This document shows, piece by piece, positions 53,288 through 61,926 of a stretch of DNA of 64,000 bases. A program made the translations under genes and the position numbers. Position 1 is the stretch's first letter. Each line of letters opens with the position of its first letter. The stretch covers positions 1,116,001 through 1,180,000 of the forward strand of contig JAUIES010000001.1 in NCBI GenBank assembly GCA_030429705.1. The letters run 5' to 3'. The notes below the pieces were generated by a model. It was given only the letters and a program-made list of their open reading frames with translations. It made no database searches and was not told where the DNA came from. This stretch comes from Phycisphaerae bacterium (GTDB lineage: Bacteria; Planctomycetota; Phycisphaerae; Phycisphaerales; UBA1924).

Positions 53288-54673
53288 ATGACTGACCCTG
53301 ATAAGCAAGTCTGGAATGACTTGCTTGCAAACTTGCGAACACACCACGCTGCTGCCTGGCGCAAGTGGTTTGATGATCTCGAGCCCCTCGGCATCCATGG
53401 CGGATCGCTCGTTCTTCGCGCTCGGTCAGATGTCCACCGCGACTATTTGCGACGCGATTGCCTGGACGCATTCAACGACGCGCTTCGGTCTGTCACCGGA
53501 CAACTGCTGACCGTACGCTTTCTTGACCCGGGTGATCCGGGGCCCAAAACAACGCCAGCATCCAAGTCTTCACTCAGTCAACGACCAGAACCGGCACACG
53601 CGCCCAGCGAGGCGCAACTGGCAGCCCACCCCGATGCGTTGGTCATCAATCCGGATTATGGCTTCGAGAACTTCGTTGTCGGTCCAAACAACCGACTGGC
53701 GCATGCAGCGTCGGTGGCTGTCGGTGAAAAGCCCGGCCACGCATACAACCCGCTGTTCATCCACGGCGATGTCGGACTCGGCAAGACACACCTGCTCCAG
53801 GCGATTTCGCTCCGTATCAAGCAGGCGAATCCGTCCGCGGTCATTCACTATGTCTCGTGTGACGGATTCATCTCAGACTTCATGAACGCGGTCCAATCGG
53901 GCAAAATGAGCGCGTTTCGTCACCGGTTCCGCAATGTCGACATGCTTGTCATCGACGACATTCACTTCCTCGCCAAGCGCGATCGGACACAGGAAGAGTT
54001 CTTCCACACCTTCAATACGCTGTATCAGTCACAGAAGCAGATCGTGCTCAGTTGTGACGCCAGACCGGAAGAGATCCCCGATCTCGAAGATCGGCTTGTC
54101 AGTCGTTTCAACTGGGGCCTGGTCACCAAGATCGAAGCGCCATGCTACGAAACGCGCGTCGAGATCCTCAAATCCAAAGCCAGGCTGCGCCATATCGAAA
54201 TGTCCGACGCTGTCGCGTGCCACATCGCGAGCAAGATCGATTCAAACATCCGCGAACTCGAAGGCGCGATCACCAAGCTCCAATTGCTCGTGGCTGTTGA
54301 TAAACAACCAATCACGCTCGAGTTGGCTCGGATGGCGCTGGGTGACTCCCCACAACGGGTCGCTCGACATCCCACGATCGATGCCATCATCAATGTGGTC
54401 ACCGACTTCTATAGCGTCAAGCGAATCGATCTTCTGGGTAAACGCCGGCACAAGTCCATCAGTCAGCCAAGGCAGGTCTGCATGTACCTCGCTCGCAAGA
54501 TGACGCGGCACTCGCTCGAAGAGATCGGTGCCCACTTCGGCAATCGTGACCACACCACGGTGATGCACGCGGTACGCACAATTGAGTCGAAGCAGACCGC
54601 CGATACGGACTTCGCATCGGTTGTGCAGTCGCTGGTGCGGTCGCTTGATGATGAGTATGTACGCGCCTCGTGA
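53288..54673 (+). CDS. dnaA: Chromosomal replication initiator protein DnaA
   Basis: The initiator that binds DnaA boxes and opens the origin. The 461-residue protein has an N-terminal domain I, a Pro/Ser-rich linker (about 80-110), the AAA+ core with P-loop GDVGLGKTHLLQA (160-167) and Walker B MLVIDDIHFL, the Sensor region RLVSRFNWGL, and domain IV with the DNA-binding signature HFGNRDHTTVMHAVRTI. It is not followed by dnaN or recF as in many bacteria; mutM lies downstream on the other strand. Confidence 0.97.
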   Translation: MTDPDKQVWNDLLANLRTHHAAAWRKWFDDLEPLGIHGGSLVLRARSDVHRDYLRRDCLDAFNDALRSVTGQLLTVRFLDPGDPGPKTTPASKSSLSQRPEPAHAPSEAQLAAHPDALVINPDYGFENFVVGPNNRLAHAASVAVGEKPGHAYNPLFIHGDVGLGKTHLLQAISLRIKQANPSAVIHYVSCDGFISDFMNAVQSGKMSAFRHRFRNVDMLVIDDIHFLAKRDRTQEEFFHTFNTLYQSQKQIVLSCDARPEEIPDLEDRLVSRFNWGLVTKIEAPCYETRVEILKSKARLRHIEMSDAVACHIASKIDSNIRELEGAITKLQLLVAVDKQPITLELARMALGDSPQRVARHPTIDAIINVVTDFYSVKRIDLLGKRRHKSISQPRQVCMYLARKMTRHSLEEIGAHFGNRDHTTVMHAVRTIESKQTADTDFASVVQSLVRSLDDEYVRAS

Positions 54674-55069
54674 TCCCTTTTTGTTCCCTCCAATCGCTGT
54701 GGGTGACCTGTGAGTAACCGGGCGCGAGCCAGCGCTTCCGCAGCCTTCCATCGAATCGCCCTCGCGTCCTGACTGTTCCGGGCCCGAGTTCTGTGTCATG
54801 GCTCGTACGCATGCGACACGAATGCGCCAGGTAATCAGCGTCCTTGAATCATCTGTAAACCGTTGTAAGAACTGGTTTAGTGATAGACATAGACCAGTCG
54901 TCCCCAATACGCCAGCCCTCAATTCTGATACGACTATTCTTCTTTGTAATTCAATTAAGAAGAAGGACAAGACAGCCTGTCGAAGATCGTCAATCCAAGC
55001 CCTGGAAACAGGCATCGATCCTGACCAACGATTTTGTGGACAACGCGGCACCACGATTTGCGCGCCGGC
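54674..55069. other. 396-bp region downstream of dnaA, possible origin-linked
   Basis: Between dnaA and mutM (converging). No gene is supported. It holds one near-consensus DnaA-box-like site (TGTGGACAA, about 55035-55043, one mismatch from TGTGGATAA), two weaker ones near 54700, and an AT-rich inverted repeat TTCTTCTT 54937-54944 with AAGAAGAA 54957-54964. This is suggestive of an origin but far below proof. Confidence 0.35.
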
Positions 55070-55936
55070 CTATCTAGACATCTGGCAACGAGGGCACCAC
55101 ACCGTCGTTCGTTGGGCGACCTGGCTCGACTGTAATGTCGTTTGGCACCTCGTGCAGAGGTCGCCGCTGCGCCCATAGACCTTGTGCTTTTGTTGAAAGA
55201 ATCCGGCATGGCCATCTGCGTTGCGATAATCGCGAATCGTCGAGCCTCCGCTTTTGATGGCTGTGCGCATGACGCTACGAATCTCGCGCGCAAGCGCCCG
55301 AACTTCCAGATCAGTGAGCAACCCGGCCTCGCGTGTCGGGTTGATCCGCGACGCGAACAGCGCTTCGTCTGCGTAGATATTGCCAACGCCTGCGACCAGC
55401 GTCTGATCGAGCAGCACACTCTTGATCGACCGCTTGCGTCCAACACAAGCCCGTTTGAGTTCGGCGTGACGAATCGTGAGGGCATCCGGGCCGAGCAGTG
55501 ACCAGACATGCTGTTGGAGTAACTCACGCGAAGGATGGCTGGCAACGAGTCCGAATCTTCGCGGATCGACGAACCGCATGCATGCTCCGTCATCGAGTTC
55601 CCATTCCACATGTGTGTGCTTGGGGCGTTGGGCATCATCAACACGGACCGAGCCGGTCATCCCGAGTTGGATGCGGACAACCGGTGCTCGGCTTCCGACA
55701 ATCGCGATCTGCTTGCCGAAACGCTCGACTGTCGTGATGTGATCTCGAGCGAGCAGGAGACTGCTCCGCAGGCGTACTGGCTCGGACTGAGTACGGGTCC
55801 GCGTGAAGCCGCTCGACGGGTCACCGGGCAGCGACACGACCGGTCTGGTCAAAACGCGCACACGGACGACTGATCGTCCGACCACTCGATTTTCGAGCGT
55901 ACGACGCACTGACTCGACCTCGGGCAACTCAGGCAT
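55070..55936 (-). CDS. mutM: Formamidopyrimidine-DNA glycosylase
   Basis: Base-excision repair enzyme removing 8-oxoguanine and ring-opened purines. Start at 55936 gives the obligatory N-terminus MPELPEVE, with Pro2 and Glu3 as catalytic residues. Other motifs are VERFGKQIAI, FVDPRRFGLV, LLDQTLVAGVGNIYADEALF and the C-terminal zinc finger C-TRC ... VWCPRC. The frame is open to 55999, but only the internal ATG fits the enzyme. It overlaps the tadA stop by 8 bases. Confidence 0.95.
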   Translation of the reverse strand: MPELPEVESVRRTLENRVVGRSVVRVRVLTRPVVSLPGDPSSGFTRTRTQSEPVRLRSSLLLARDHITTVERFGKQIAIVGSRAPVVRIQLGMTGSVRVDDAQRPKHTHVEWELDDGACMRFVDPRRFGLVASHPSRELLQQHVWSLLGPDALTIRHAELKRACVGRKRSIKSVLLDQTLVAGVGNIYADEALFASRINPTREAGLLTDLEVRALAREIRSVMRTAIKSGGSTIRDYRNADGHAGFFQQKHKVYGRSGDLCTRCQTTLQSSQVAQRTTVWCPRCQMSR

Positions 55937-56429
55937 CAGTTGTGGAGCCTCGAAGTTCGCGGAAGAACGCTGTGAGTAACTTGGCGCATTCTGGCGCAAG
56001 AACGCCCGGCACCACTTCGCATTGATGATTCAGTCGAGCGTCTTCGAGGAGTTGATGCAGCGTGCGGACGGCTCCGGCTTTGGGGTCTGCCGCACCGAAG
56101 ACCACTCGGCCGATCCTGGCGTTGACAATGAGCCCGGCGCACATGCAGCATGGTTCGAGGGTCACCGCAAGCGAGCAGTGGTTGAGCCTCCAGTCACCAG
56201 TTGCTCGCGCTGCGCGGCAAATGGCATCGTGTTCAGCATGACCTGTCGGCGACCGATCACGCTCACGCCGATTCGATGCTTCGCCCAACACGGCACCAGT
56301 CGCTGTTTCGTAGACCACCGCACCGATTGGGACTTCGCCGATCGCGCCCGCCTGGGCTGCGAGGCGAATCGCTCGTTGCATCATGGCACGATCTGTTGAT
56401 TCAGAAGGACTCGTCTTCGTCTGATTCAT
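55929..56429 (-). CDS. tadA: tRNA-specific adenosine deaminase TadA
   Basis: A 166-residue CDA-fold deaminase that converts A34 to inosine in tRNA-Arg(ACG). The zinc site is TGHAEHDAI (His and Glu) with LEPCCMCAGLIVNARI (Cys pair). Further conserved are GEVPIGAVVYE and FGAADPKAGA. The ATG at 56429 is chosen because GGAG lies 6 bases upstream; it overlaps the tatC gene by 29 bases. Confidence 0.9.
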   Translation of the reverse strand: MNQTKTSPSESTDRAMMQRAIRLAAQAGAIGEVPIGAVVYETATGAVLGEASNRRERDRSPTGHAEHDAICRAARATGDWRLNHCSLAVTLEPCCMCAGLIVNARIGRVVFGAADPKAGAVRTLHQLLEDARLNHQCEVVPGVLAPECAKLLTAFFRELRGSTTDA

Positions 56430-57390
56430 CGAAGTCTCCGGCGACTCGCCTGGCAGGGAGCAGCACAAGCAGAATCATGCCCAGTTCGAAGAGGAGATAG
56501 AGCGGGCCGGCAAGCAAAATCATCGACACAGGATCGGCAGGCGTCAGCATGGCGCCGATCACTGCACATCCGCCAGCAACATGTCGGCGGTACTTGCCGA
56601 GCAACTTGCGGTCGACGATACCAACCCAACCGAGCAGCAGGACAACGAGCGGCATCTGAAAGGCGATGCCGAATGCAAGCGCAAAATTCAGAAGCATCTT
56701 CACATATTCGCTGATGCGATACTGCTGAACCACGCCGGCACTTTCCGAGAGCTCGGACCCGATGATGATGACTTCGCCTTCTTCTCGGCCTTCGAGCGCA
56801 ACGCGGAGTTGGCGAAGTGGCGAGTTGATCCACATCTGACCGGGTTCGGGCGCTTCAGGGTCGTAGTCGAGCACAGCGATTGGTGTTGTCGAGGCATCGG
56901 CGGCAAGCGGCTCGGTCGGTATCTGGAGTTGCGCCACGGTCGTGCCAAAGCCGATTAAGAAGGCAAGGACCACCGGGAGAATGACATAGTAGAGGAACAG
57001 CTCCCCGATTACGGTGAGCACCATGCTCATCGGCATCAAGAGGTAAGCGAACCTCTTTTCACTTTTGTAGAGTCCCGGCGAAATGAACTTCCAGAGTTGG
57101 AACAGAAGCCACGGTGCTCCTGCGAGGATTGTCAAGACGATGACGACGCGAAACCAGGTGCCAAAAGACTCGAACGGTCCAGTGGCGAGGAGCGTGGCGG
57201 GTTGGTTTGCGGCTCGCAGTTTTTCGCGGATCGGGACGATAAGGATCGAAAGGACGGGTTTCCCGACCGCCATGGCTACAAAAAAGATCGGAATGATGCC
57301 GAGAATGGCATGGAAAAGCCTCGTACGAAGTTCGTCGAGGTGATCGCCAAATGACATGATGCCGACATGGTTCTCGGACTTGTGACGCAC
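56401..57390 (-). CDS. tatC: Twin-arginine translocase subunit TatC with large loop insertion
   Basis: TatC binds the twin-arginine signal peptide and organises Tat export. The 329-residue protein has the N-terminal MSFGDHLDELRTRLF signature, six helices and LTPADPVSMILLAGPLYLLFELGMIL. Most TatC proteins are about 250 residues; here about 70 extra residues (roughly 152-225) are inserted in the loop between helices three and four, on the outer face. Start is GTG at 57390, with GAGGAA 5 bases upstream. No tatA gene is adjacent. Confidence 0.94.
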   Translation of the reverse strand: MRHKSENHVGIMSFGDHLDELRTRLFHAILGIIPIFFVAMAVGKPVLSILIVPIREKLRAANQPATLLATGPFESFGTWFRVVIVLTILAGAPWLLFQLWKFISPGLYKSEKRFAYLLMPMSMVLTVIGELFLYYVILPVVLAFLIGFGTTVAQLQIPTEPLAADASTTPIAVLDYDPEAPEPGQMWINSPLRQLRVALEGREEGEVIIIGSELSESAGVVQQYRISEYVKMLLNFALAFGIAFQMPLVVLLLGWVGIVDRKLLGKYRRHVAGGCAVIGAMLTPADPVSMILLAGPLYLLFELGMILLVLLPARRVAGDFDESDEDESF

Positions 57391-57465
57391 AGGCGTTCCT
57401 CGGTGGGTGAGTGAGAATATAGAAGCGCACGAAACACTTTGTGATTGGTGACGGGCAAGGTTTCG

Positions 57466-58113
57466 ATGAGCATCTTGGTTTGTTGTCGTTCGGAAGGGAA
57501 TTCTTTGGCGGACACGCAGGTCGGCAGTGCCAGTTCGGATGTCTCGTCAGCCATTGCTGGGGATCAGGCGGCTCTGCGCCGTGTCTGGGCAACGCATCGG
57601 CGATGGGTGGCTGCGATTCTGGTCGCCCACAAGCCTCGTTCGGTCGAGACGGAGGATTTGTTGCAAGTCGTGGCGATGACACTGGTGCAGCGGATTAGCG
57701 ATGTCCGCGATGAACGGGCGTTTCGTCCGTGGCTTCGAACGGTGGCTGTGAACGCTGCCCGGGCGACTGGTCGGCGACATCAAGTCGAGAAAAAGTCGAG
57801 GCTTCGACTTGTGCGGGACCATGCTGTCTCCTCGATCGAGGACGCTGTTGAACCTGAAGTACTCGAAGAGGGTCGAGTGCTGCTTGATCTTGCTCGCGGC
57901 TTGCCGGAGGGGTACCGCGAGCCACTGCTTCTGCGGTGTGTGAAAGGGATGAGTTACCGTGAGATCGCGAAGGTCTTGGAACTACCGGAAACGACGATTG
58001 AAACGCGAATTGCGCGCGGCCGACGGATGCTGCGCGAGTTGGCGTCTCGAACAGAGACCAAGGTCGGCGTGGGGGAACACGCCTCTTGTGAGGGGGTTGC
58101 AGATGCACAATGA
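57466..58113 (+). CDS. ECF-family RNA polymerase sigma factor
   Basis: A 215-residue sigma-70 family protein with region 2 (LRRVWATHRRWVAAILV ... VETEDLLQVVAMTLVQRI, FRPWLRTVAVNAARATGRRH) and region 4 (LPEGYREPLLLRCVKGMSYREIAKVLELPETTIETRIARGRRML), joined by a short linker without region 3, as in ECF sigma factors. The start at 57466 follows CAAGG by 5 bases. Its stop overlaps the next gene by 11 bases; that gene is a membrane protein of anti-sigma type. Confidence 0.88.
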   Translation: MSILVCCRSEGNSLADTQVGSASSDVSSAIAGDQAALRRVWATHRRWVAAILVAHKPRSVETEDLLQVVAMTLVQRISDVRDERAFRPWLRTVAVNAARATGRRHQVEKKSRLRLVRDHAVSSIEDAVEPEVLEEGRVLLDLARGLPEGYREPLLLRCVKGMSYREIAKVLELPETTIETRIARGRRMLRELASRTETKVGVGEHASCEGVADAQ

Positions 58114-58747
58114 ACAGGATGCCATTGATCGTGATGTGTTGATGACGCGCGTGATCGACGGACACGCGACCACGGAAGATTGGGCTGCGTTTCGCAAACT
58201 CGCGGACGAAGAGCCCACGACCTGGGACGAACTGACCCAGACGCAGTCGATGCACGGCTCGTTGTGCGAGGCTTTGGATGAAGCAACCGCACCTGCGGAC
58301 GGCGTGGACCTGCCCGTGCAGGGTCAGGACGCTTTTCATGCGCGAGGACGGATCGCCCGGACTTGGGGTGGCTGGTTGATCGCAGCGTCGGTGTTGATTG
58401 CGTGGTCGCTGAACTTGCCGCTCCAGGGCTCGTCTTTTACGGCGACAAGCGGCCTCGGGCCGAATCTGGGTGATGGGTATGTCAAGGTCGACGAGCCAGC
58501 GGACGCTCTGCGGGCGTATGTCGATCGTGGCCGCAAGGACGGCTCGGTGGTTGGGCTCGTACCCGATGTGCGTGTGCTTGAGACCCGGGCGAGTACGGAC
58601 GGCAGCGGCCGACTCGAGGTTTTGTTGGTCAGACAGATCATCGAGCGTCAGCAGGTCGATCAGGTGTATCGGTGGACGCAGGACGAAACCGGGACCTTGC
58701 GGCCGATTCAGGTGAAGGTCCGAACGGTTTCAGATCGTCCATTTTGA
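58103..58747 (+). CDS. Probable anti-sigma factor with one membrane helix
   Basis: A 214-residue protein. The N-terminal half (TRVIDGHATTEDWAAFRKLADEEPTTWDEL) resembles the short helical regulator segments of planctomycete anti-sigma proteins, without a clear zinc (HxxxCxxC) motif. A membrane helix lies near residues 88-105 and the rest is periplasmic. The start overlaps the ECF gene by 11 bases, which strongly suggests that this protein controls that sigma factor. Confidence 0.65.
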   Translation: MHNEQDAIDRDVLMTRVIDGHATTEDWAAFRKLADEEPTTWDELTQTQSMHGSLCEALDEATAPADGVDLPVQGQDAFHARGRIARTWGGWLIAASVLIAWSLNLPLQGSSFTATSGLGPNLGDGYVKVDEPADALRAYVDRGRKDGSVVGLVPDVRVLETRASTDGSGRLEVLLVRQIIERQQVDQVYRWTQDETGTLRPIQVKVRTVSDRPF

Positions 58748-58843
58748 TGTTGTATTTGGTGACGGCGTCAGGTGGCTGACGCATCTTGAGAAACATGGGC
58801 TGCCTCAGGCAGCATCTGGGATTGATAACGGAGGTCATAGGAC

Positions 58844-60160
58844 ATGCAGAAGTTCAAAGTGTTGATGAGTGCAGCGACGATCGTTGGTCTTTCTGGTCTT
58901 GCTGCGGCGTGCCCGCCCGAGTGCGAAGAAGACTGCTGCGAAGAAGGCGAAGAGCAGGCACACGCTGAAGTGTGGTACGGCGAAATGGCCGAAGGCGAGC
59001 ACGGCAAGAAGGTCATCGAAAAATGGATCGGTGACGATGGCGATGTACACCTGCTGCACACCGATGGTGACGACGAAAATGTCGAAATCATGGTGTTCAG
59101 CGACGGTAAGACCGTGAAAGTCATGCGCAATGGCAAAGAGATGCCTGCCGAATGGTTGAAGAAGTCAGGTCACTTGTTCAAGTTCCGCGGCGACCATGAA
59201 GCAGGCGACACCATCGACCTTCAGTTTGCTCCCGCAACGGATGGGAATCTTTCGTTTGGCACAGCCTGGACGGCGGACTCGGGCGACGAGGACGAAGACT
59301 TCTTTGTCGAGAAAGTGCAAACGCCGCCGGTGATGCTGGGGATCACAATGGGCGAACCTGACGCATCGCTCAGAGCACATCTTGGTCTCGGGGACCGCTC
59401 GGTCATCATGGTCGACAGCGTATTTGAAGGGCTTCCCGCGAGCAATGCCGGCCTGAAGACCTATGACATCATCATCGGGCTCGATGGCAGTGATGACAAT
59501 GTCAACTCCGAACATCTCTACAAGATTCTGATGGGCAAGAAGCCGGGCGACGAACTGAAGCTTCGTGTGTTGCGTGGTGGCGAGAAGGAAACCTATCGCG
59601 TCAAGCTGCGTGCGTACGACGCGAAGTCTCTCGGCATTGAAAGTGACGGAGGCATTTTCGTCGAGGATGACAACCAATTCCATGCCGATCACGCCGACCA
59701 CAGTAATCACGGCGAACATGCGCAACATCTCGCCGAGATGGCTGAAAAACTCCTTGAATCGGGTATGGACCCGGAGCAAATTCGGAACATTCAGGAGCAG
59801 GTTGAGCGAGCGATGAAGCAAGCAGGTCAAGCGAGTCAGGCAATTGCAACGAGCCCGCGCGCCCGCAACCTTCAGTTGCCGCAGTTCACGACCCGCACTG
59901 TGGTGCCCGGTCCGGACGGCCGCGAGATGTTTGAAATTGAAGTGCCTGATCTGGGCAAGTTCCAGGTACCCGATGCGATTCGTGGCCGCATCTCACAGTT
60001 TGGCAACATGGACTCGGGTGATCTCGAGCGCCGTCTCGACGCACTCGAAGCCCGCATGGACGAAGTCACCGTTCGCATGGAAGAGCGTCTGGAGCGCGTG
60101 ATTCACCGCTTCGAACAGTTGACCGAACAGCTCGAGCGTCGTCTGCGCGACGGCGGTTGA
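58844..60160 (+). CDS. Secreted PDZ-domain protein with Cys-rich and His-rich segments
   Basis: A 438-residue exported protein. After a signal peptide, the mature N-terminus starts with an acidic Cys cluster (CPPECEEDCCEEGEE). A PDZ domain occupies roughly residues 160-255 (GITMGEPDASLRAHL ... VDSVFEGLPASNAGLKTYDIIIGLDG). Then follows a His-rich segment HADHADHSNHGEHAQH, a helix and a C-terminal coiled coil (LERRLDALEARMDEVTVRME). Metal binding is plausible from Cys and His content but not shown. It follows the ECF and anti-sigma genes by 96 bases and could be their target or sensor. Confidence 0.7.
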   Translation: MQKFKVLMSAATIVGLSGLAAACPPECEEDCCEEGEEQAHAEVWYGEMAEGEHGKKVIEKWIGDDGDVHLLHTDGDDENVEIMVFSDGKTVKVMRNGKEMPAEWLKKSGHLFKFRGDHEAGDTIDLQFAPATDGNLSFGTAWTADSGDEDEDFFVEKVQTPPVMLGITMGEPDASLRAHLGLGDRSVIMVDSVFEGLPASNAGLKTYDIIIGLDGSDDNVNSEHLYKILMGKKPGDELKLRVLRGGEKETYRVKLRAYDAKSLGIESDGGIFVEDDNQFHADHADHSNHGEHAQHLAEMAEKLLESGMDPEQIRNIQEQVERAMKQAGQASQAIATSPRARNLQLPQFTTRTVVPGPDGREMFEIEVPDLGKFQVPDAIRGRISQFGNMDSGDLERRLDALEARMDEVTVRMEERLERVIHRFEQLTEQLERRLRDGG

Positions 60161-60180
60161 TTCTTGCATAGCCCCCTTCA

Positions 60181-60223
60181 CTCGCTGCAGCCGGCTGGCC
60201 TCAGGCACGCTGGCTGCAGCGAG
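60181..60223. repeat. 12-bp perfect inverted repeat after the PDZ gene
   Basis: CTCGCTGCAGCC at 60181-60192 pairs exactly with 60212-60223, enclosing a 19-base loop with its own small GCCT/AGGC stem. It lies between the PDZ gene and the terminator at 60227, so it may add stability to the transcript end. Confidence 0.6.
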
Positions 60224-60226
60224 AAT

Positions 60227-60275
60227 CGGGCAGTCGTGTCCTTTTCGTCGGCACGGCTGCCCGCTTCTCTTTTGT
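60227..60275 (+). terminator. Intrinsic terminator after the PDZ gene
   Basis: CGGGCAGTCGTG at 60227-60238 pairs with 60252-60263 (one G-T pair), followed by CTTCTCTTTTG. It separates the sigma/anti-sigma/PDZ operon from the MoxR gene. Confidence 0.75.
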
Positions 60276-60302
60276 GCGATGCCGAACTGGTATGATCTGT
60301 GT

Positions 60303-61358
60303 ATGAGTGAACACAACAACGCGATGACTCCTGACGATGTTCGGCAACTGCATGCGCGTTTGCGCGAGCAGATAGGCAAGGTCATCGTGGGCCAGGACGA
60401 GGTGGTCGAGCAGATCTTGACTTGCGTGTTCTGCAAGGGTCACGGGTTGCTTGTCGGCGTGCCCGGTCTTGCGAAAACGCTTTTGATTTCGACGATCGCC
60501 CGCACGCTGAGCCTTGATTTCAGCCGCGTGCAGTTCACTCCCGATCTCATGCCAAGCGACATCACCGGAACCGAAGTGATTGAAGAAGACAAGAGCACCG
60601 GTCAACGGAGTCTGCGTTTTGTACGAGGACCAATTTTTGCGAATGTGGTGCTGGCGGACGAGATCAACCGCACGCCTCCGAAGACACAGGCTGCACTGCT
60701 CGAATCGATGCAGGAGCGGCAAGTAACGGTTGGGGGGGTTCGTCACGAGTTGCCGAGCCCGTTCTTTGTGCTTGCGACACAGAATCCGCTCGAGCAGGAG
60801 GGGACCTATCCATTGCCGGAAGCGCAGCTCGATCGGTTCATGTATCAGGTGTTGATTCAGTATCCAACAGCAGATGATGAGCTCGAAGTGATGCGCCGCA
60901 TTTCGACGAAGGACGAAGAAACGCTCGAGCCTGTGCTCGACGGGCCCGGTATTGAAGCGATCCAGAAACTGGTGCGGCATGTGCCGGTCGCTGACCATGT
61001 GATGCGGTACGCGCTGCGGCTTGTCCGGGCGACGCGTGTCAATGAGGCGGAAGCGAAGGCCAACCCGATACCGGTCGTGCGTGACTATGTGGCGTGGGGT
61101 GCCGGTCCGCGTGCGAGTGAGAACCTGATCTTGGCTGCGCAGGGTCGAGCGTTGCTCGCTGGCGAAAGTCATGTCACACCAGATCACATTCGCGAGGTCG
61201 CTTTGCCGGTGCTGCGGCATCGTGTCCTGACGAATTTTAATGCGGAGGCCGATCAGGTTGGCACCGACGACATCATCGCCGGGCTACTTGACACTGTCTC
61301 GGTCGAAGCGTCGGACGATCGAGAGTCGGCGCAGATGAATGAGGTGATTCGTCACTAA
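60303..61358 (+). CDS. MoxR-family AAA+ ATPase
   Basis: A 351-residue ATPase with the MoxR signatures VIVGQDEVVEQIL, GVPGLAKTLLISTIA (Walker A), VVLADEINRTPPKTQAALLESMQE (Walker B) and FFVLATQNPLEQEGTYPLPEAQLDRFM. MoxR proteins act as chaperones for complex assembly, usually next to DUF58 and VWA genes. Here the neighbours are an Rrf2 regulator and lysS, so the partner must lie elsewhere. The ATG at 60303 is preferred to the one at 60279. Confidence 0.92.
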   Translation: MSEHNNAMTPDDVRQLHARLREQIGKVIVGQDEVVEQILTCVFCKGHGLLVGVPGLAKTLLISTIARTLSLDFSRVQFTPDLMPSDITGTEVIEEDKSTGQRSLRFVRGPIFANVVLADEINRTPPKTQAALLESMQERQVTVGGVRHELPSPFFVLATQNPLEQEGTYPLPEAQLDRFMYQVLIQYPTADDELEVMRRISTKDEETLEPVLDGPGIEAIQKLVRHVPVADHVMRYALRLVRATRVNEAEAKANPIPVVRDYVAWGAGPRASENLILAAQGRALLAGESHVTPDHIREVALPVLRHRVLTNFNAEADQVGTDDIIAGLLDTVSVEASDDRESAQMNEVIRH

Positions 61359-61394
61359 TTTTCGCGCAGTGGACCTGGTTGTCTGTTAGTATGG

Positions 61395-61415
61395 CTCCGG
61401 AGAAATCAGCCGGAG
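61395..61415. promoter_or_regulatory. Candidate operator of the Rrf2 regulator
   Basis: CTCCGG at 61395-61400 and CCGGAG at 61410-61415, 9 bases apart, form a dyad symmetric site 10 bases before the start. The second half also provides the GGAG ribosome site. Rrf2 proteins bind short palindromic sites, so autoregulation is plausible. Confidence 0.35.
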
Positions 61416-61424
61416 TATTCAACC

Positions 61425-61907
61425 ATGCTGTCTCAAACATCCGAGTACGCACTGCGCGCCATGGTCTGGTTGGCCTATACCGGCGATGAGTTGCTCCCGA
61501 CACCGACACTCGCCAAGCACACGAAAGTGCCTTTGAACTACCTTGCGAAGGTGTTGCAGTTGCTCTCAAAAGCGGACCTCGTCGTCGGTCGCCGTGGCGT
61601 GGGTGGCGGCTACAAGTTGGCCAGAAACCCATCCAAGATCACGATGCTCGATGTGATCGATGCGATCAGCCCTGTGACACCCATCGATTCGTGCCCGCTC
61701 GGTATTAAGAGTCATGGCACGCACCTGTGCCCGCTCCATCGGCGGGTCGATAGTGCTGCTCGCATCGTGATTCAGGAGTTTGGCGCGGTCACGCTCGCGG
61801 ATGTGCTCAACGAGCCTGATTCGAGCCATCCGTTGTGCGATCAGGGCAGGCTCATTTCGTTGGGGTTGACCAAGGAAGGGCAACGGATTTCGCCACGAGA
61901 GAAGTGA
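61425..61907 (+). CDS. Rrf2-family transcriptional regulator
   Basis: A 160-residue protein with the Rrf2 winged helix (LSQTSEYALRAMVWLA, PLNYLAKVLQLLSKADLV, RRGVGGGYKLAR). It carries the C-terminal Cys cluster SCPLG ... LCPLHRRVDSA, in a position where IscR/NsrR hold Fe-S ligands, but the spacing is longer than in those proteins. It may sense iron-sulphur status or redox. An inverted repeat CTCCGG/CCGGAG (61395-61400 with 61410-61415) lies directly before the start and could be its own operator. Confidence 0.85.
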   Translation: MLSQTSEYALRAMVWLAYTGDELLPTPTLAKHTKVPLNYLAKVLQLLSKADLVVGRRGVGGGYKLARNPSKITMLDVIDAISPVTPIDSCPLGIKSHGTHLCPLHRRVDSAARIVIQEFGAVTLADVLNEPDSSHPLCDQGRLISLGLTKEGQRISPREK

Positions 61908-61926
61908 TGGTGCGTACGATGCCCGC

